In this document: positions 1 through 8,266 of the stretch, piece by piece
Numbering within the stretch: position 1 is the first letter of the stretch
How the letters are laid out: each line of letters starts with the position of its first letter
Notes under the pieces: model-generated
Told to the model about the DNA's origin: nothing
The model's database searches: none
The model's input: the letters and a program-made list of their open reading frames with translations, nothing else
Assembly (NCBI GenBank): GCA_910586305.1
Contig: CAJUGS010000010.1
Location: 22,510-86,509, forward strand
Direction of reading: 5' to 3'
Length of the DNA: 64,000 bases
From: an uncultured Duncaniella sp.
GTDB lineage: Bacteria > Bacteroidota > Bacteroidia > Bacteroidales > Muribaculaceae
Position numbers and translations under genes: made by a program

Positions 1-1
1 C

Positions 2-1213
2 CACCTCATAGGTGACTTCTACGTGCTTTTCGACAAGCATTTCAAGGCCGAGACAGCATCGCTCATGGAGCAGGGAATGACCGAGGACGAGGCCAAAGCC
101 GCATCGCCCCTCATGAAAGAGGCTCGCGAGATGCTCGTGAAATGGGAAAACAAAGACCCCGAAGTGCGACACCTTTGGGAAACCATGAACTCATGGGTCT
201 ACGCCGGTTTCGACGAGACATACAAGCGAATGGGAGTGGATTTCGACAAAATCTACTACGAGAGCAACACCTATCTCGAAGGCAAGGACAAGGTGCTCGA
301 AGGTCTTGAGGCAGGGAAGATGTATCGCAAGGAAGACGGCTCAGTGTGGGCCGACCTTACCCCCGAGGGACTCGACCACAAGCTGCTGCTGCGCGCCGAC
401 GGCACCTCGGTCTATATGACACAGGATATAGGCACCGCCAAGCTGCGCTATGAGGACTACCCCATCGACAAAATGATATATGTGGTGGGCAATGAGCAGA
501 ACTACCACTTCCAGGTGCTCTCGATACTTCTCGACCGCCTTGGATTCAAGTGGGGCAAAGACCTCGTGCATTTCTCCTATGGCATGGTGGAACTGCCCGA
601 AGGCAAGATGAAGTCACGCGAAGGCACCGTGGTGGACGCCGACGACCTCATGGACGACATGGTGGCGACAGCCCGCACTGTCTCGGCTGAACTCGGAAAA
701 CTCGACGGACTCTCAGAGGCCGAGACCGAGGCTATCTGCGAAATGGTGGGACTCGGAGCTTTGAAATACTTCCTGCTCAAGGTAGACCCGCGCAAGAACA
801 TGACCTTCAACCCCAAGGAAAGTATCGACTTCAACGGCAACACCGGACCCTTCATACAGTATACCCACGCACGTATCTGCTCGGTGCTCCGCAAAGCCGC
901 TGAGGAAAACCTCGACGACAAGGCCGACTACTCGGAAGTGGTGCCCGGCGAACGCGAAATCACCCTCATCCAGTCGCTGGCCGACTTCCCCGCCGTGGTG
1001 CAGAATGCAGGAGCCACCTACAGCCCCGCACTCATAGCCAACTATGTGTACGACCTGGTGAAAACCTACAACCAGTTCTACCACGACTGCTCCATACTTA
1101 AGGAAAGCGATCCCGCCGTGCGCTCGCTGCGACTCCAGCTCAGCCGCCAGACAGCCCGCGTTATTGCCACCGGTATGTCCCTCCTCGGCATCAAAGTGCC
1201 TGAAAGAATGTAG
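2..1213 (+). CDS. argS: Arginyl-tRNA synthetase, 5'-truncated by window edge
   Basis: Class I aminoacyl-tRNA synthetase that charges tRNA-Arg with arginine in the cytoplasm. The reading frame is open from base 2 (HLIGDFYVLFDKHF), so the gene begins upstream of the window and the N-terminal domain with the HIGH signature is not visible. Seen here are the remainder of the Rossmann catalytic core, the ArgRS form of the KMSKS loop (KMKSREGTVVDADDL, near base 605) and the C-terminal all-helical anticodon-binding (DALR) domain ending GIKVPERM. About 403 residues of an expected roughly 590-600 are present. No frameshift or internal stop is seen. The next gene starts 63 bases downstream on the same strand. 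Family identification is secure. Confidence 0.96.
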   Translation, partial: HLIGDFYVLFDKHFKAETASLMEQGMTEDEAKAASPLMKEAREMLVKWENKDPEVRHLWETMNSWVYAGFDETYKRMGVDFDKIYYESNTYLEGKDKVLEGLEAGKMYRKEDGSVWADLTPEGLDHKLLLRADGTSVYMTQDIGTAKLRYEDYPIDKMIYVVGNEQNYHFQVLSILLDRLGFKWGKDLVHFSYGMVELPEGKMKSREGTVVDADDLMDDMVATARTVSAELGKLDGLSEAETEAICEMVGLGALKYFLLKVDPRKNMTFNPKESIDFNGNTGPFIQYTHARICSVLRKAAEENLDDKADYSEVVPGEREITLIQSLADFPAVVQNAGATYSPALIANYVYDLVKTYNQFYHDCSILKESDPAVRSLRLQLSRQTARVIATGMSLLGIKVPERM

Positions 1214-1276
1214 GATTAAACTATCCGGGCTTTAAATTGTCTTATAAGAAAGAGAACAAACATTACTGACTAAAAT

Positions 1277-1993
1277 ATGTATCAGAACCAAACACCTCCT
1301 CCCTTCCGTGGCTACACACAGGCCGCGCAGATTGTCGAGACGACCTCCAACGTCATGAAGAGAGTATATCTCAAGATGACACTCGGTCTTCTCGTGACAG
1401 CCCTCGTCTCCTTGTTCTGCGCCGGCTCCCACGGCTATATGTCGTTCATGCTCACCAACTCATGGTTCTACTGGGCACTTTTCATAGCTGAGATTGTGCT
1501 CGTCATGACCATCTCCGGGGGCATCAACCGCCTGTCGTCCACCACTGCCACCCTGCTGTTCTATGCGTTCTCGGTGGTCAACGGTCTGGCACTTGCTCCG
1601 ATCTTCATTGTCTACACCATGACCTCCATAGCCAAGACATTCTTCATCTGTTCCGGCACATTCGGAGCCATGAGCATCTATGGCTACTTCACCACAAAGG
1701 ACCTCACCAAGTGGGGCAATTTCCTTATGTATGCCCTCTTCGGCTTAATCATAGCCTCGGTGGTCAACATCTTCACAAAGAGCTCCACATTCGACTGGAT
1801 TCTCTCCGGCATCGGTGTGCTCATATTCGTAGGTCTCACTGCATGGGACACACAGAAAATCAAGGCCATAGCCGAGTATACCCCCTCAGACCGCGTCGGC
1901 CATCTGGCCACCATCGGAGCGCTCAACCTCTACCTTGACTTCATCAACCTCTTCCTTCTCCTGCTCCGTTTCTTCGGAAACCAGCGTGACTAA
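1277..1993 (+). CDS. Bax inhibitor-1/YccA family membrane protein
   Basis: A 238-residue integral inner-membrane protein of the BI-1/YccA (TMBIM) family. After a roughly 30-residue cytoplasmic N-terminus there are about seven hydrophobic segments with short charged loops. Family features seen are the VNGLALAPIFIVYT segment in the middle and TAWDTQKIKAIAEY followed by GALNLYLDFINLFLLLLRF at the C-terminus, which carries the paired acidic residues that form the pH-sensing/calcium-leak site in characterised homologues such as B. subtilis YetJ. Members act in the membrane as calcium-leak channels or as partners of the FtsH protease; which applies here is unknown. It starts 63 bases after argS and lies 18 bases before the next gene, so cotranscription with the latter is likely. 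Confidence 0.9.
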   Translation: MYQNQTPPPFRGYTQAAQIVETTSNVMKRVYLKMTLGLLVTALVSLFCAGSHGYMSFMLTNSWFYWALFIAEIVLVMTISGGINRLSSTTATLLFYAFSVVNGLALAPIFIVYTMTSIAKTFFICSGTFGAMSIYGYFTTKDLTKWGNFLMYALFGLIIASVVNIFTKSSTFDWILSGIGVLIFVGLTAWDTQKIKAIAEYTPSDRVGHLATIGALNLYLDFINLFLLLLRFFGNQRD

Positions 1994-2011
1994 CCCCTCT
2001 AAAACCTATAT

Positions 2012-3208
2012 ATGGCTAAAGTAGTAATCATCGGAGCCGGCGGTGTGGGCACCGTAGTGGCTCACAAATGCGCCCAGCATCCAGAGGTATTCACAGAAGT
2101 GGTCATCGCTTCCCGTACACGCAAAAAATGCGAGGCTATCGTGGAAGAAATCGGCAAACCCCACTTCTCTGCCGACGTGGTTGATGCCGACAGCGTTCCA
2201 CAACTTGTAGAGCTTTTCAACCGCCACAAACCCGCGCTCGTAATAAACGTGGCACTCCCCTATCAGGACCTTACCATCATGGATGCCTGCCTCATATGCG
2301 GAGTGAACTATCTCGACACAGCCAACTACGAGCCCAAGGATGTGGCTCACTTCGAATACTCCTGGCAGTGGGCCTACAAACAGCGTTTCGAGGAAGCCGG
2401 CCTCACAGCCATCCTGGGCTGCGGATTCGATCCCGGAGTATCGGGTGTATTCACCGCCTATGCGGCCAAGCACTATTTCTCCGACATGGAGTATCTCGAC
2501 ATCGTGGACTGCAACGGCGGTGACCACGGCAAGGCCTTCGCCACAAACTTCAACCCCGAGATCAACATTCGCGAGATTACTCAGAACGGACGCTACTACG
2601 AGGACGGCAAGTGGGTGACCACCGGTCCGCTCGAGATACACAAGACCCTCACCTACCCCAACATCGGCGAGCGTGAGAGCTATCTCCTCTATCACGAGGA
2701 GCTGGAGTCGCTTGTGAAGAACTATCCCTCCATCAAGCGCGCCCGCTTCTGGATGACTTTCGGGCAGGAGTATCTCACACACCTCCGTGTGATTCAGAAC
2801 ATCGGTATGGCCCGTATCGACGAGGTAGACTACAACGGACAGAAGATCGTGCCCCTGCAGTTCCTCAAAGCCGTACTCCCCAATCCGCAGGATCTCGGAG
2901 AGAACTACCACGGCGAGACATCCATCGGATGCCGCATCGAAGGCCGTGACAAGGAAGGCAAACACCTCACCTACTATATATGGAACAACTGCTCGCACGA
3001 GGAAGCCTATAAGGAGACCGGAATGCAGGCAGTGAGCTACACCACAGGTGTTCCTGCAATGGTGGGAGCCATGATGTTCCTGACAGGTAAGTGGGTGAAG
3101 CCCGGCGTCAACAACGTCGAGGAATTCGATCCCGATCCATTCCTCGAGGAGCTCGCCAAGGACGGTCTGCCCTGGAACGAACAGTTCAACATCAACCTCG
3201 AAGTATAA
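2012..3208 (+). CDS. Carboxynorspermidine/carboxyspermidine dehydrogenase (saccharopine dehydrogenase family)
   Basis: A 398-residue NAD(P)H-dependent enzyme expected to condense aspartate semialdehyde with putrescine (or diaminopropane) to give carboxyspermidine (or carboxynorspermidine), the first step of the alternative spermidine pathway used by Bacteroides and Vibrio. The N-terminal Rossmann motif is GAGGVG at residues 8-13, followed by VIASRTRKKCEAI as in Vibrio carboxynorspermidine dehydrogenase. LGCGFDPGVSG in the middle and the C-terminal TTGVPAMVGAMMFLTG stretch are typical of the saccharopine dehydrogenase fold. The decarboxylase that completes the pathway is not in this window. 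A strong terminator follows. The generic alternative is an unassigned saccharopine-dehydrogenase-like oxidoreductase, but overall pattern and length favour CASDH. Confidence 0.87.
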   Translation: MAKVVIIGAGGVGTVVAHKCAQHPEVFTEVVIASRTRKKCEAIVEEIGKPHFSADVVDADSVPQLVELFNRHKPALVINVALPYQDLTIMDACLICGVNYLDTANYEPKDVAHFEYSWQWAYKQRFEEAGLTAILGCGFDPGVSGVFTAYAAKHYFSDMEYLDIVDCNGGDHGKAFATNFNPEINIREITQNGRYYEDGKWVTTGPLEIHKTLTYPNIGERESYLLYHEELESLVKNYPSIKRARFWMTFGQEYLTHLRVIQNIGMARIDEVDYNGQKIVPLQFLKAVLPNPQDLGENYHGETSIGCRIEGRDKEGKHLTYYIWNNCSHEEAYKETGMQAVSYTTGVPAMVGAMMFLTGKWVKPGVNNVEEFDPDPFLEELAKDGLPWNEQFNINLEV

Positions 3209-3241
3209 GCCTCCAACCCCTATACTCCGAATACCCATATG

Positions 3242-3275
3242 ATACCTCCGGCATATCTGTCGGGGGTATTTTTAT
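3242..3275 (+). terminator. Rho-independent terminator after the carboxyspermidine dehydrogenase gene
   Basis: A 9-bp stem, ATACCTCCG pairing with CGGGGGTAT (one T-G wobble) around an 11-nt loop, is followed by TTTTTATT. It lies 34 bases after the stop codon. Confidence 0.85.
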
Positions 3276-3341
3276 TAAGTAGGCCGACAGGATTATCTGA
3301 CAGGATTATCACACCCATCGGGAATTTTTTTTCAGAAGAGT

Positions 3342-3372
3342 TTTGCTTTTCGAAAAATAGTTATTACTTTCG
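3342..3372 (+). promoter_or_regulatory. Bacteroidota-type promoter
   Basis: TTTG (3342-3345) and TACTTTCG (3365-3372) are separated by 19 nt, a near match to the primary-sigma consensus TTTG/TAnnTTTG. It is 24 bases upstream of the ATG at 3397. Confidence 0.7.
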
Positions 3373-3396
3373 CAGTATATAATCAAAACGTATATT

Positions 3397-3951
3397 ATGA
3401 TATTCAATTTCCGCATTGTCTCTGACGAAGTTGACAATTTCAAACGCGAAATACAGATTGATGCTGATGCCACATTCCTTGATCTCCGCAACGCCATATG
3501 CGACAGTGTGGGATATGACAAGGGACAGTTCAGTTCTTTTTTCTTATGTGACGACGGATGGGAACGCAGCCAAGAAATAAGTCTCGAAGATATGGGTTCC
3601 GACTCCTCGGAGGATGTTTATCTCATGGAAGACACTCCGCTCAGCGACCTCATCGAGGATGAAGGACAGAGACTTGTGTGGGTATTTGACTATATGACCG
3701 ACCGCTCTTTCTTTATAGAGATGAAACGCTCTGTTCCCGGCAAACATCTGCACGACCCTCTCTGCTCTATATCCATGGGCGACGCACCGGCACAGTTTGT
3801 CAACCTCGACGATTTCGACGCAAAGATAGATGCCAAGGCTGCCGCACAGGCTGCCGCAACCGACCTCGACGACGAATTCTATGGCGACACCGACTATAAT
3901 GACGACGAATTTGACGCAGCCGGATTTGACGAGATGACCTTCGACGAATAA
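3397..3951 (+). CDS. Plasmid pRiA4b ORF-3-like (PRiA4_ORF3) domain protein
   Basis: A 184-residue soluble protein. Residues 1-130 resemble the PRiA4_ORF3 domain (MIFNFRIVSDEVDNFKREI, then DATFLDLRNAI, then DDGWER and the segment that contains VWVFDYMTDRSFFIEM), a small domain often labelled IS1096 passenger TnpR-like. The remaining 50 residues are an extremely acidic low-complexity tail rich in Asp and Glu (DDEFYGDTDYNDDEFD and so on). No transposase or repeat surrounds it, it has its own promoter and a bidirectional terminator, so it looks like a resident chromosomal gene. The function is not known; the acidic tail could mediate protein or metal binding (inference). Confidence 0.75.
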   Translation: MIFNFRIVSDEVDNFKREIQIDADATFLDLRNAICDSVGYDKGQFSSFFLCDDGWERSQEISLEDMGSDSSEDVYLMEDTPLSDLIEDEGQRLVWVFDYMTDRSFFIEMKRSVPGKHLHDPLCSISMGDAPAQFVNLDDFDAKIDAKAAAQAAATDLDDEFYGDTDYNDDEFDAAGFDEMTFDE

Positions 3952-3978
3952 AGACTACAAAATATAATTATAATATTT

Positions 3979-4036
3979 CAGCCATATCTTCTTACTTCCC
4001 CATATATACGGGGCAAACGAAGATATGGCTGTTTCT
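3979..4036. terminator. Bidirectional terminator between convergent genes
   Basis: A 13-bp perfect outer stem, CAGCCATATCTTC with GAAGATATGGCTG (3979-3991 and 4019-4031), encloses an inner CCCC/GGGG stem (3998-4001 and 4010-4013). It is followed on the plus strand by TTTCTTTAT and preceded by an AT-rich tract. It separates the gene ending at 3951 from the leftward gene ending at 4047. Confidence 0.85.
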
Positions 4037-4046
4037 TTATACTTTC

Positions 4047-4976
4047 TTAAAGTACGAACGATGACTTGGGGGTGAGAACACAGCCCACTTCCTCCTTAAA
4101 GTCACACAATCCCAACGAGGGTATGCCGTCGGACGACGATGGTCCGACATCGACAATGGTTTTCTTTCCGGCAAAGTATTCAAACACCTTGTAGGCAAGA
4201 AACCTCATGGGGCGTAGAGCGGAATAGCCCGGGACATCACCCCAGTATATAATCTGCACTATTTCCGGCGAGACATCAAAAGCCTGAACGGCAGCGACAT
4301 CCTCACCCTCATAACTCATCACCATGAATGTGGCACCGACAACTTCTGTCGTAGCCAGAACATCATCAAGCGACATTCTGAGCGGATAGCCGTGGCTCTC
4401 ACGATTCTTCTTAATCACACCGTAGGCTCGGGCTATGTCGTCGGCCGAGTTGCCAAGTACTTCAAAACCAAAACCGGCCTTGCAGGCCTTCCGGAACTTT
4501 GTCCTCTCATCCCTCGGCAGAAACTCGACATATGACTGAAATCTCTCTGTCGGATAGTGGTAATTGTACTCAGTGGCCACCCTCCTCGCACCACAGGTGA
4601 GAAGCGCACACAACAGTTTCTCGACATTTCCGTCGCGGTCATAAATATGGGGAGGAAGTGTGAGACGAATCTCCTTTCCGAGAGTCTTTACGTAGGCACT
4701 CAGCGAGTCGACGAAATCGATATACTGCCTCACCCTCTGCTGCTTTATCTGCTCTACTCCGCCGAAAGGCGCCGAGAACGGCGACGCAAGCACATCTCCC
4801 CTCTCGCCAAGGATAAGTCCGAGTCTCGGCTTGCCATGTTCGTCTTCACTGATAAGATAGTGGATATCGTCACACTTATGTCGGTTCAGTTCGTTGAACG
4901 CCACTGAATTATATATATGCGATGGTTCACCGAACAGCTCCAGGTAGTCCTGTGGCGTGATTCTTCTTATGTTCAT
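4047..4976 (-). CDS. FemAB/GNAT-fold acyltransferase-like protein
   Basis: About 309 residues from MNIRRITPQDYLELFG. It resembles the FemAB-like/Acetyltransf_6 branch of the GNAT fold: an N-terminal half with HIYNSVAFNELN and GGVEQIKQQRVRQYIDF, and a C-terminal half with the aminoacyl-transfer-like core (FMVMSYEGEDVAAVQAFD, IIYWGDVPGYSALRPM, IVDVGPSSSDGIPSLGLCDF). Such proteins transfer acyl or aminoacyl groups onto amines, often in envelope or secondary metabolism; the substrate is not identifiable. I chose the ATG at 4976, one base past the tsaC stop, because it begins the conserved sequence; an in-frame ATG at 5003 would overlap tsaC by 26 bases. It is the last gene of the B3/4-tsaC-GNAT operon. 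Confidence 0.7.
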   Translation of the reverse strand: MNIRRITPQDYLELFGEPSHIYNSVAFNELNRHKCDDIHYLISEDEHGKPRLGLILGERGDVLASPFSAPFGGVEQIKQQRVRQYIDFVDSLSAYVKTLGKEIRLTLPPHIYDRDGNVEKLLCALLTCGARRVATEYNYHYPTERFQSYVEFLPRDERTKFRKACKAGFGFEVLGNSADDIARAYGVIKKNRESHGYPLRMSLDDVLATTEVVGATFMVMSYEGEDVAAVQAFDVSPEIVQIIYWGDVPGYSALRPMRFLAYKVFEYFAGKKTIVDVGPSSSDGIPSLGLCDFKEEVGCVLTPKSSFVL

Positions 4977-4977
4977 G

Positions 4978-5577
4978 TCAACAAAGCTCGCCTTTCCCCT
5001 CACGGACTATTTCGGGATTACGGCTGTCTGTTATGTCGACCACTGTTGAGGGAATTCCCTCACCCTCTCCTCCGTCGATGAGTAGCGAGGCCACTCCCTC
5101 ATATTCGAGTGCCACCGTTGCCGGATCAACACCATCCTCGTCCTGGGGTATAGAGGTAGAAAGCAGAGGATGTCCGAGCCGATCGGCAAGGGCTGACGCT
5201 ATAGGATTGGCCGGCACTCGTATTCCCACCTCTTTGCGTCCCTTGAAAATCTTAGGGAGCGTGGTGGAAGCCGGAAGTATGAATGTAAACGGACCGGGGA
5301 GATTTCTGCGCAGTATTCGGAAAGCCTCGTTGTCCACACGTGCATACTCGCTGGCCATGGAAATGCCTGAGCACACCACCGATAGAGTCTGTTTACGCGG
5401 GTCCACTCCCTTGATTTTGCACAGACGCTCTATGGCACCGTTGTTGAGCGCGTCACATCCGAGCGCATAGAGAGTGTCGGTGGGATATATAATCACACCA
5501 CCCTGTTCGAGACATTCCACGGCCTCGTCGAGATACCGGTCGTTGAGACTGGTAGGATACATTTTAAGTTGTTTCAT
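4978..5577 (-). CDS. tsaC: Threonylcarbamoyl-AMP synthase (TsaC/Sua5/YrdC family)
   Basis: A 199-residue cytosolic enzyme that makes L-threonylcarbamoyladenylate from threonine, bicarbonate and ATP for the t6A37 modification of ANN-decoding tRNAs. The YrdC signature YPTDTLYALGCDALNN is at residues 31-46. GPFTFILPAS and VGIRVPANPIASAL are the conserved phosphate/nucleotide-binding strands, and the ending STVVDITDSRNPEIVREGKG is the family's usual C-terminus. Length matches the single-domain TsaC form with no Sua5 extension. Its start overlaps the stop of the B3/4 gene by ATGA, implying translational coupling; its own stop is one base from the start of the next gene. Confidence 0.93.
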   Translation of the reverse strand: MKQLKMYPTSLNDRYLDEAVECLEQGGVIIYPTDTLYALGCDALNNGAIERLCKIKGVDPRKQTLSVVCSGISMASEYARVDNEAFRILRRNLPGPFTFILPASTTLPKIFKGRKEVGIRVPANPIASALADRLGHPLLSTSIPQDEDGVDPATVALEYEGVASLLIDGGEGEGIPSTVVDITDSRNPEIVREGKGELC

Positions 5578-6239
5578 GCGCTCAGATATTTGACTGTTAT
5601 ATTTTGGGCTGAAGCAAAACGCTCAAGCAAGTCGGTGACAAGGCCGAGGGTCTCATCGACAGGCATCTCTTCGCCATAGATATTGATACACATCAGAAGG
5701 CGAGATGTCTCCATGGTGAGTTTGGTGCGTTCGTGGTCACTGGTGGGAGTACCGATTCCACCGGTTGAGTCACGATAGACGGGCAAGCCGGCAATATTGA
5801 GCTGTCCCCGACCTATCGCCTCAAAAGGCTCTCCTTCAAGGCCTACGCCAAGTGAAAGAGACTCTCCATCAATGCTGTCGATATCAAAACCGCCTATAGA
5901 GTAGCCAGACTGGAGAGAGACAAGATTTATCAGATCCACAAGAGTGTTGATGCGATATAGGCCCATGCCTTTCACCACTCTTCTCGACAGGGCCTCGGCC
6001 GAAGGTCTATAGCGGTTGGGCTCCTTTCCGAAAGCCTTATATGCCTCGCGGGTGGCACGTATTGCCGGACGCTTGTTGACGTCGGCGAGTTCCGTCACCA
6101 TAGCCACATCGGAGGCCGCGCGCTCTATCAGGGCCCACAGCTCATCGGAAGTCTCGGAATTCTTAACATCGGCCTCTACGACTGCTATCCGCAGGCCCGG
6201 GACAGTTTCTCTGACAATATCTTCGATTGTAATCTCCAT
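5574..6239 (-). CDS. Stand-alone B3/B4 (PheRS beta-like) tRNA-binding domain protein
   Basis: A 221-residue protein made almost entirely of the B3/4 domain found in the beta subunit of phenylalanyl-tRNA synthetase, where it carries tyrosine-editing activity. Family traits seen are RPAIRATREAYKAFGKEPNRYRPS (residues about 56-80), LVDLINLVSLQSGYSIGGFD, and the stretch GIGTPTSDHERTKLT that resembles the editing-site region. Stand-alone B3/4 proteins are common but mostly uncharacterised; a trans-editing or amino-acid-binding role is inference. It is the first gene of a leftward operon with tsaC, another tRNA-linked gene, and is read from the left arm of the divergent promoter repeat at 6250-6339. 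Confidence 0.85.
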   Translation of the reverse strand: MEITIEDIVRETVPGLRIAVVEADVKNSETSDELWALIERAASDVAMVTELADVNKRPAIRATREAYKAFGKEPNRYRPSAEALSRRVVKGMGLYRINTLVDLINLVSLQSGYSIGGFDIDSIDGESLSLGVGLEGEPFEAIGRGQLNIAGLPVYRDSTGGIGTPTSDHERTKLTMETSRLLMCINIYGEEMPVDETLGLVTDLLERFASAQNITVKYLSA

Positions 6240-6249
6240 CTTTCAAAGC

Positions 6250-6339
6250 TTTTCGTCCGCAAAGGTAGCTAAAAATCATGATTTTTCGTCTCCGAACCGC
6301 AATAAACTCACTCTTTTTCCGTACCTTTGCGGACGAAAA
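6250..6339. promoter_or_regulatory. Divergent promoters embedded in an 18-bp inverted repeat
   Basis: The 18-mer TACCTTTGCGGACGAAAA occurs at 6322-6339 on the plus strand and, perfectly repeated, at 6250-6267 on the minus strand. Each copy starts with a full TAnnTTTG -7 box (TACCTTTG) pointing outward: left to the B3/4-tsaC operon (start 6239) and right to the acyltransferase gene (start 6373). Good TTTG -33 boxes are not evident. The ten identical bases after each -7 box cover the expected transcription start regions. Confidence 0.7.
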
Positions 6340-6372
6340 ACCAACAATATCGCCCACCTTCAACAAAGAGAT

Positions 6373-7266
6373 ATGCCCTATCGCCTTTTCAGGTATTTTC
6401 TTAAATTCATATCTTATATCCCGTTTACGGTGCTCTACGTCATTTCGGACGTATTGGCTTTTGTCGTATACCATATAGCCCGCTACCGTCGCAAAATTGT
6501 AAGACGTAATCTCACAGAATGTTTCCCTGACAAGAATCCCACAGAAATACGCCGTATAGAGAAGGGATTCTACCGTTTTTTCACAGACAACATAGTCGAA
6601 ACCTGCAAGATGGCCCATATGTCTCCTGAGGAGATGAGCCGCCGCATGAAATTCACTAACATCGACGAAGTCAACACCCTGCTGCGCAACGGTCGCTCCG
6701 TGTCACTATTCCTCGGACACTACGGCAACTGGGAGTGGATATCGTCCATGCCTCTCCATCTGTGCAAAGAGGCCGTGGCCGCACAGATATACCACAAACT
6801 CCGGAACAAGGAGATGGACAAACTGATGCTGGAAATGCGAGGCAGAATGGGCGCGACCAACGTGGAGATGGGACAGACAGCCCGATTCATTACCCGCCGT
6901 GTCGCGGCCGGCGAGGTCTGCATCGTGGGATTTATAGCCGACCAGTCGCCCCACTGGCACGAGCTGCATCACTTCCTCCCCTTCCTCCACCACGACACAC
7001 CGGTGATGACAGGACCTGAAAAAATCACCAAGCACTATGATTTCGAAGCCCGCTATGTGAATGTCCGACGAGTGAGACGCGGATACTACGAGGCGGAATT
7101 CGTTGACATGGCCGACAATCCCCGCTCCATGCCCGACTTTGAACTGACCGGCATATACTACCGTATGCTGGCAGACTCCATCAACCGTCAGCCAGAGTTG
7201 TATCTATGGTCCCACAACAGGTTCAAACACGCCAGGCCACTGTCATCGCCTGACAAAAATGCATGA
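6373..7266 (+). CDS. Lysophospholipid/lipid A acyltransferase family protein (LpxL/HtrB-like)
   Basis: A 297-residue inner-membrane-anchored acyltransferase of the LpxL/LpxM (HtrB) family, which adds secondary acyl chains to the lipid A precursor on the cytoplasmic face. A hydrophobic anchor occupies residues about 10-35, and the catalytic HX4E motif is in GHYGNWEW (His116, Glu121). ADQSP near residue 186 and the C-terminal YLWSHNRFKH (the family's YxWxHxRF block) complete the pattern. The frame stays open upstream to 6016, but the ATG at 6373 begins the conserved MPYRLFRYFL start and lies 44 bases after the -7 box. Its end overlaps the Stealth gene by 8 bases. Confidence 0.9.
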   Translation: MPYRLFRYFLKFISYIPFTVLYVISDVLAFVVYHIARYRRKIVRRNLTECFPDKNPTEIRRIEKGFYRFFTDNIVETCKMAHMSPEEMSRRMKFTNIDEVNTLLRNGRSVSLFLGHYGNWEWISSMPLHLCKEAVAAQIYHKLRNKEMDKLMLEMRGRMGATNVEMGQTARFITRRVAAGEVCIVGFIADQSPHWHELHHFLPFLHHDTPVMTGPEKITKHYDFEARYVNVRRVRRGYYEAEFVDMADNPRSMPDFELTGIYYRMLADSINRQPELYLWSHNRFKHARPLSSPDKNA

Positions 7267-8266
7267 AACTCTCATGGAAATAGACTTTATAGTGACCTGG
7301 GTCGACATGAACGACCCCAAATGGCAGAAAGAGTTCGCCAAATACTCCGCCAAGAAGACCAACGAAAAGAACGGTGTGTCCGACGCGAGATTCCGCGACC
7401 ACGGGTTTCTGAAATACTGGTTTCGCGGAGTGGAAAAGTTTGCCCCGTGGGTGCGAAAGATTCATTTTGTCACCGGAGGCCAGACACCGGCATGGCTTGA
7501 CACTTCCAATCCGAAGATCCACCTCGTGGACCATGCCGACTTCATACCGAGTGAATTCCTGCCTACCTACAACTCCGTGGTGATCGAGCGGTATATGTAT
7601 CGTATTCCCGGACTTGCCGACCACTTTGTCTACTTCAACGACGACTTCTATATCACCAATAATATCACTCCGGAACGGTTTTTCCGCAACGGCCTGCCAT
7701 GTGATATCGCCACATTTCTCTATAATCCTTCGTGGTCGCAATGGTACCGTCGTATCAAGAACAATCTCCGCATCATAAACCGCCACTTTGACAAGAAGGA
7801 GGTGATGGCGCTCCACCACGACAAATGGTTTGACCCAAGCTACGGCTCCCGCCGTTTCTGGAACTACGTGCTCAAGCCCTACGGAAAATTCATCACACTC
7901 CGCACGCCCCACAATGCCCAGCCCTATCTGAAATCGACATTCGAAGAAGTGTGGAAAGTGGCTGAGAAAGAGCTCACTGAAACATCGGTCAACAGATTCC
8001 GCTCACACACCGACTATACTCCCGAGCTTTTCCGCACATGGCAGATATGCCGTGGTAATTTCGAACCATACAATACTTACTCGGACACAAAAATGTTTCC
8101 GCTCATGATCAAACCCGAACAAGCCATCAGGGCCATCAACGAGCAGAAATATTCACTCATATGCCTGAACGACAACGTCCACATACGTCACTACGACCGG
8201 CTGATGGAACGAATCAGAGAGGCTTTTGACCATATATTGCCAGAAAAATCAAGCTTTGAATTATGA
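7259..8266 (+). CDS. Stealth family sugar-phosphotransferase (copy 1)
   Basis: A 335-residue cytoplasmic enzyme of the Stealth family, which transfers hexose-1-phosphate to glycans (relatives are Neisseria capsule polymerases such as SacB and the human GlcNAc-1-phosphotransferase). Conserved region 1 is IDFIVTWVDMNDPKW (residues 8-22). Region 2 spans residues about 42-135 (FRDHGFLKYWFRGVEKFAPW, PTYNSVVIE, FNDDFYI). Region 3 is around ALHHDKWF to FRSHTDYTPELF, and region 4 is LICLNDN near the end. No signal peptide or membrane segment is seen. It overlaps the acyltransferase upstream by 8 bases and the GT92 gene downstream by ATGA, so the three form a tight operon for surface glycan or lipid decoration. 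The donor sugar cannot be read from sequence. Confidence 0.9.
   Translation: MHETLMEIDFIVTWVDMNDPKWQKEFAKYSAKKTNEKNGVSDARFRDHGFLKYWFRGVEKFAPWVRKIHFVTGGQTPAWLDTSNPKIHLVDHADFIPSEFLPTYNSVVIERYMYRIPGLADHFVYFNDDFYITNNITPERFFRNGLPCDIATFLYNPSWSQWYRRIKNNLRIINRHFDKKEVMALHHDKWFDPSYGSRRFWNYVLKPYGKFITLRTPHNAQPYLKSTFEEVWKVAEKELTETSVNRFRSHTDYTPELFRTWQICRGNFEPYNTYSDTKMFPLMIKPEQAIRAINEQKYSLICLNDNVHIRHYDRLMERIREAFDHILPEKSSFEL

Noticed and set aside
2006..3238. Long (410-codon) open frame on the minus strand across the carboxyspermidine dehydrogenase gene
   Set aside because: It mirrors a well-recognised gene on the plus strand; the translation has no family resemblance and arises from biased third-codon bases.
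3397..3951. IS1096 TnpR-like label as evidence of a transposon
   Set aside because: No transposase, inverted repeats or target duplications surround it; only the domain name suggests mobility.
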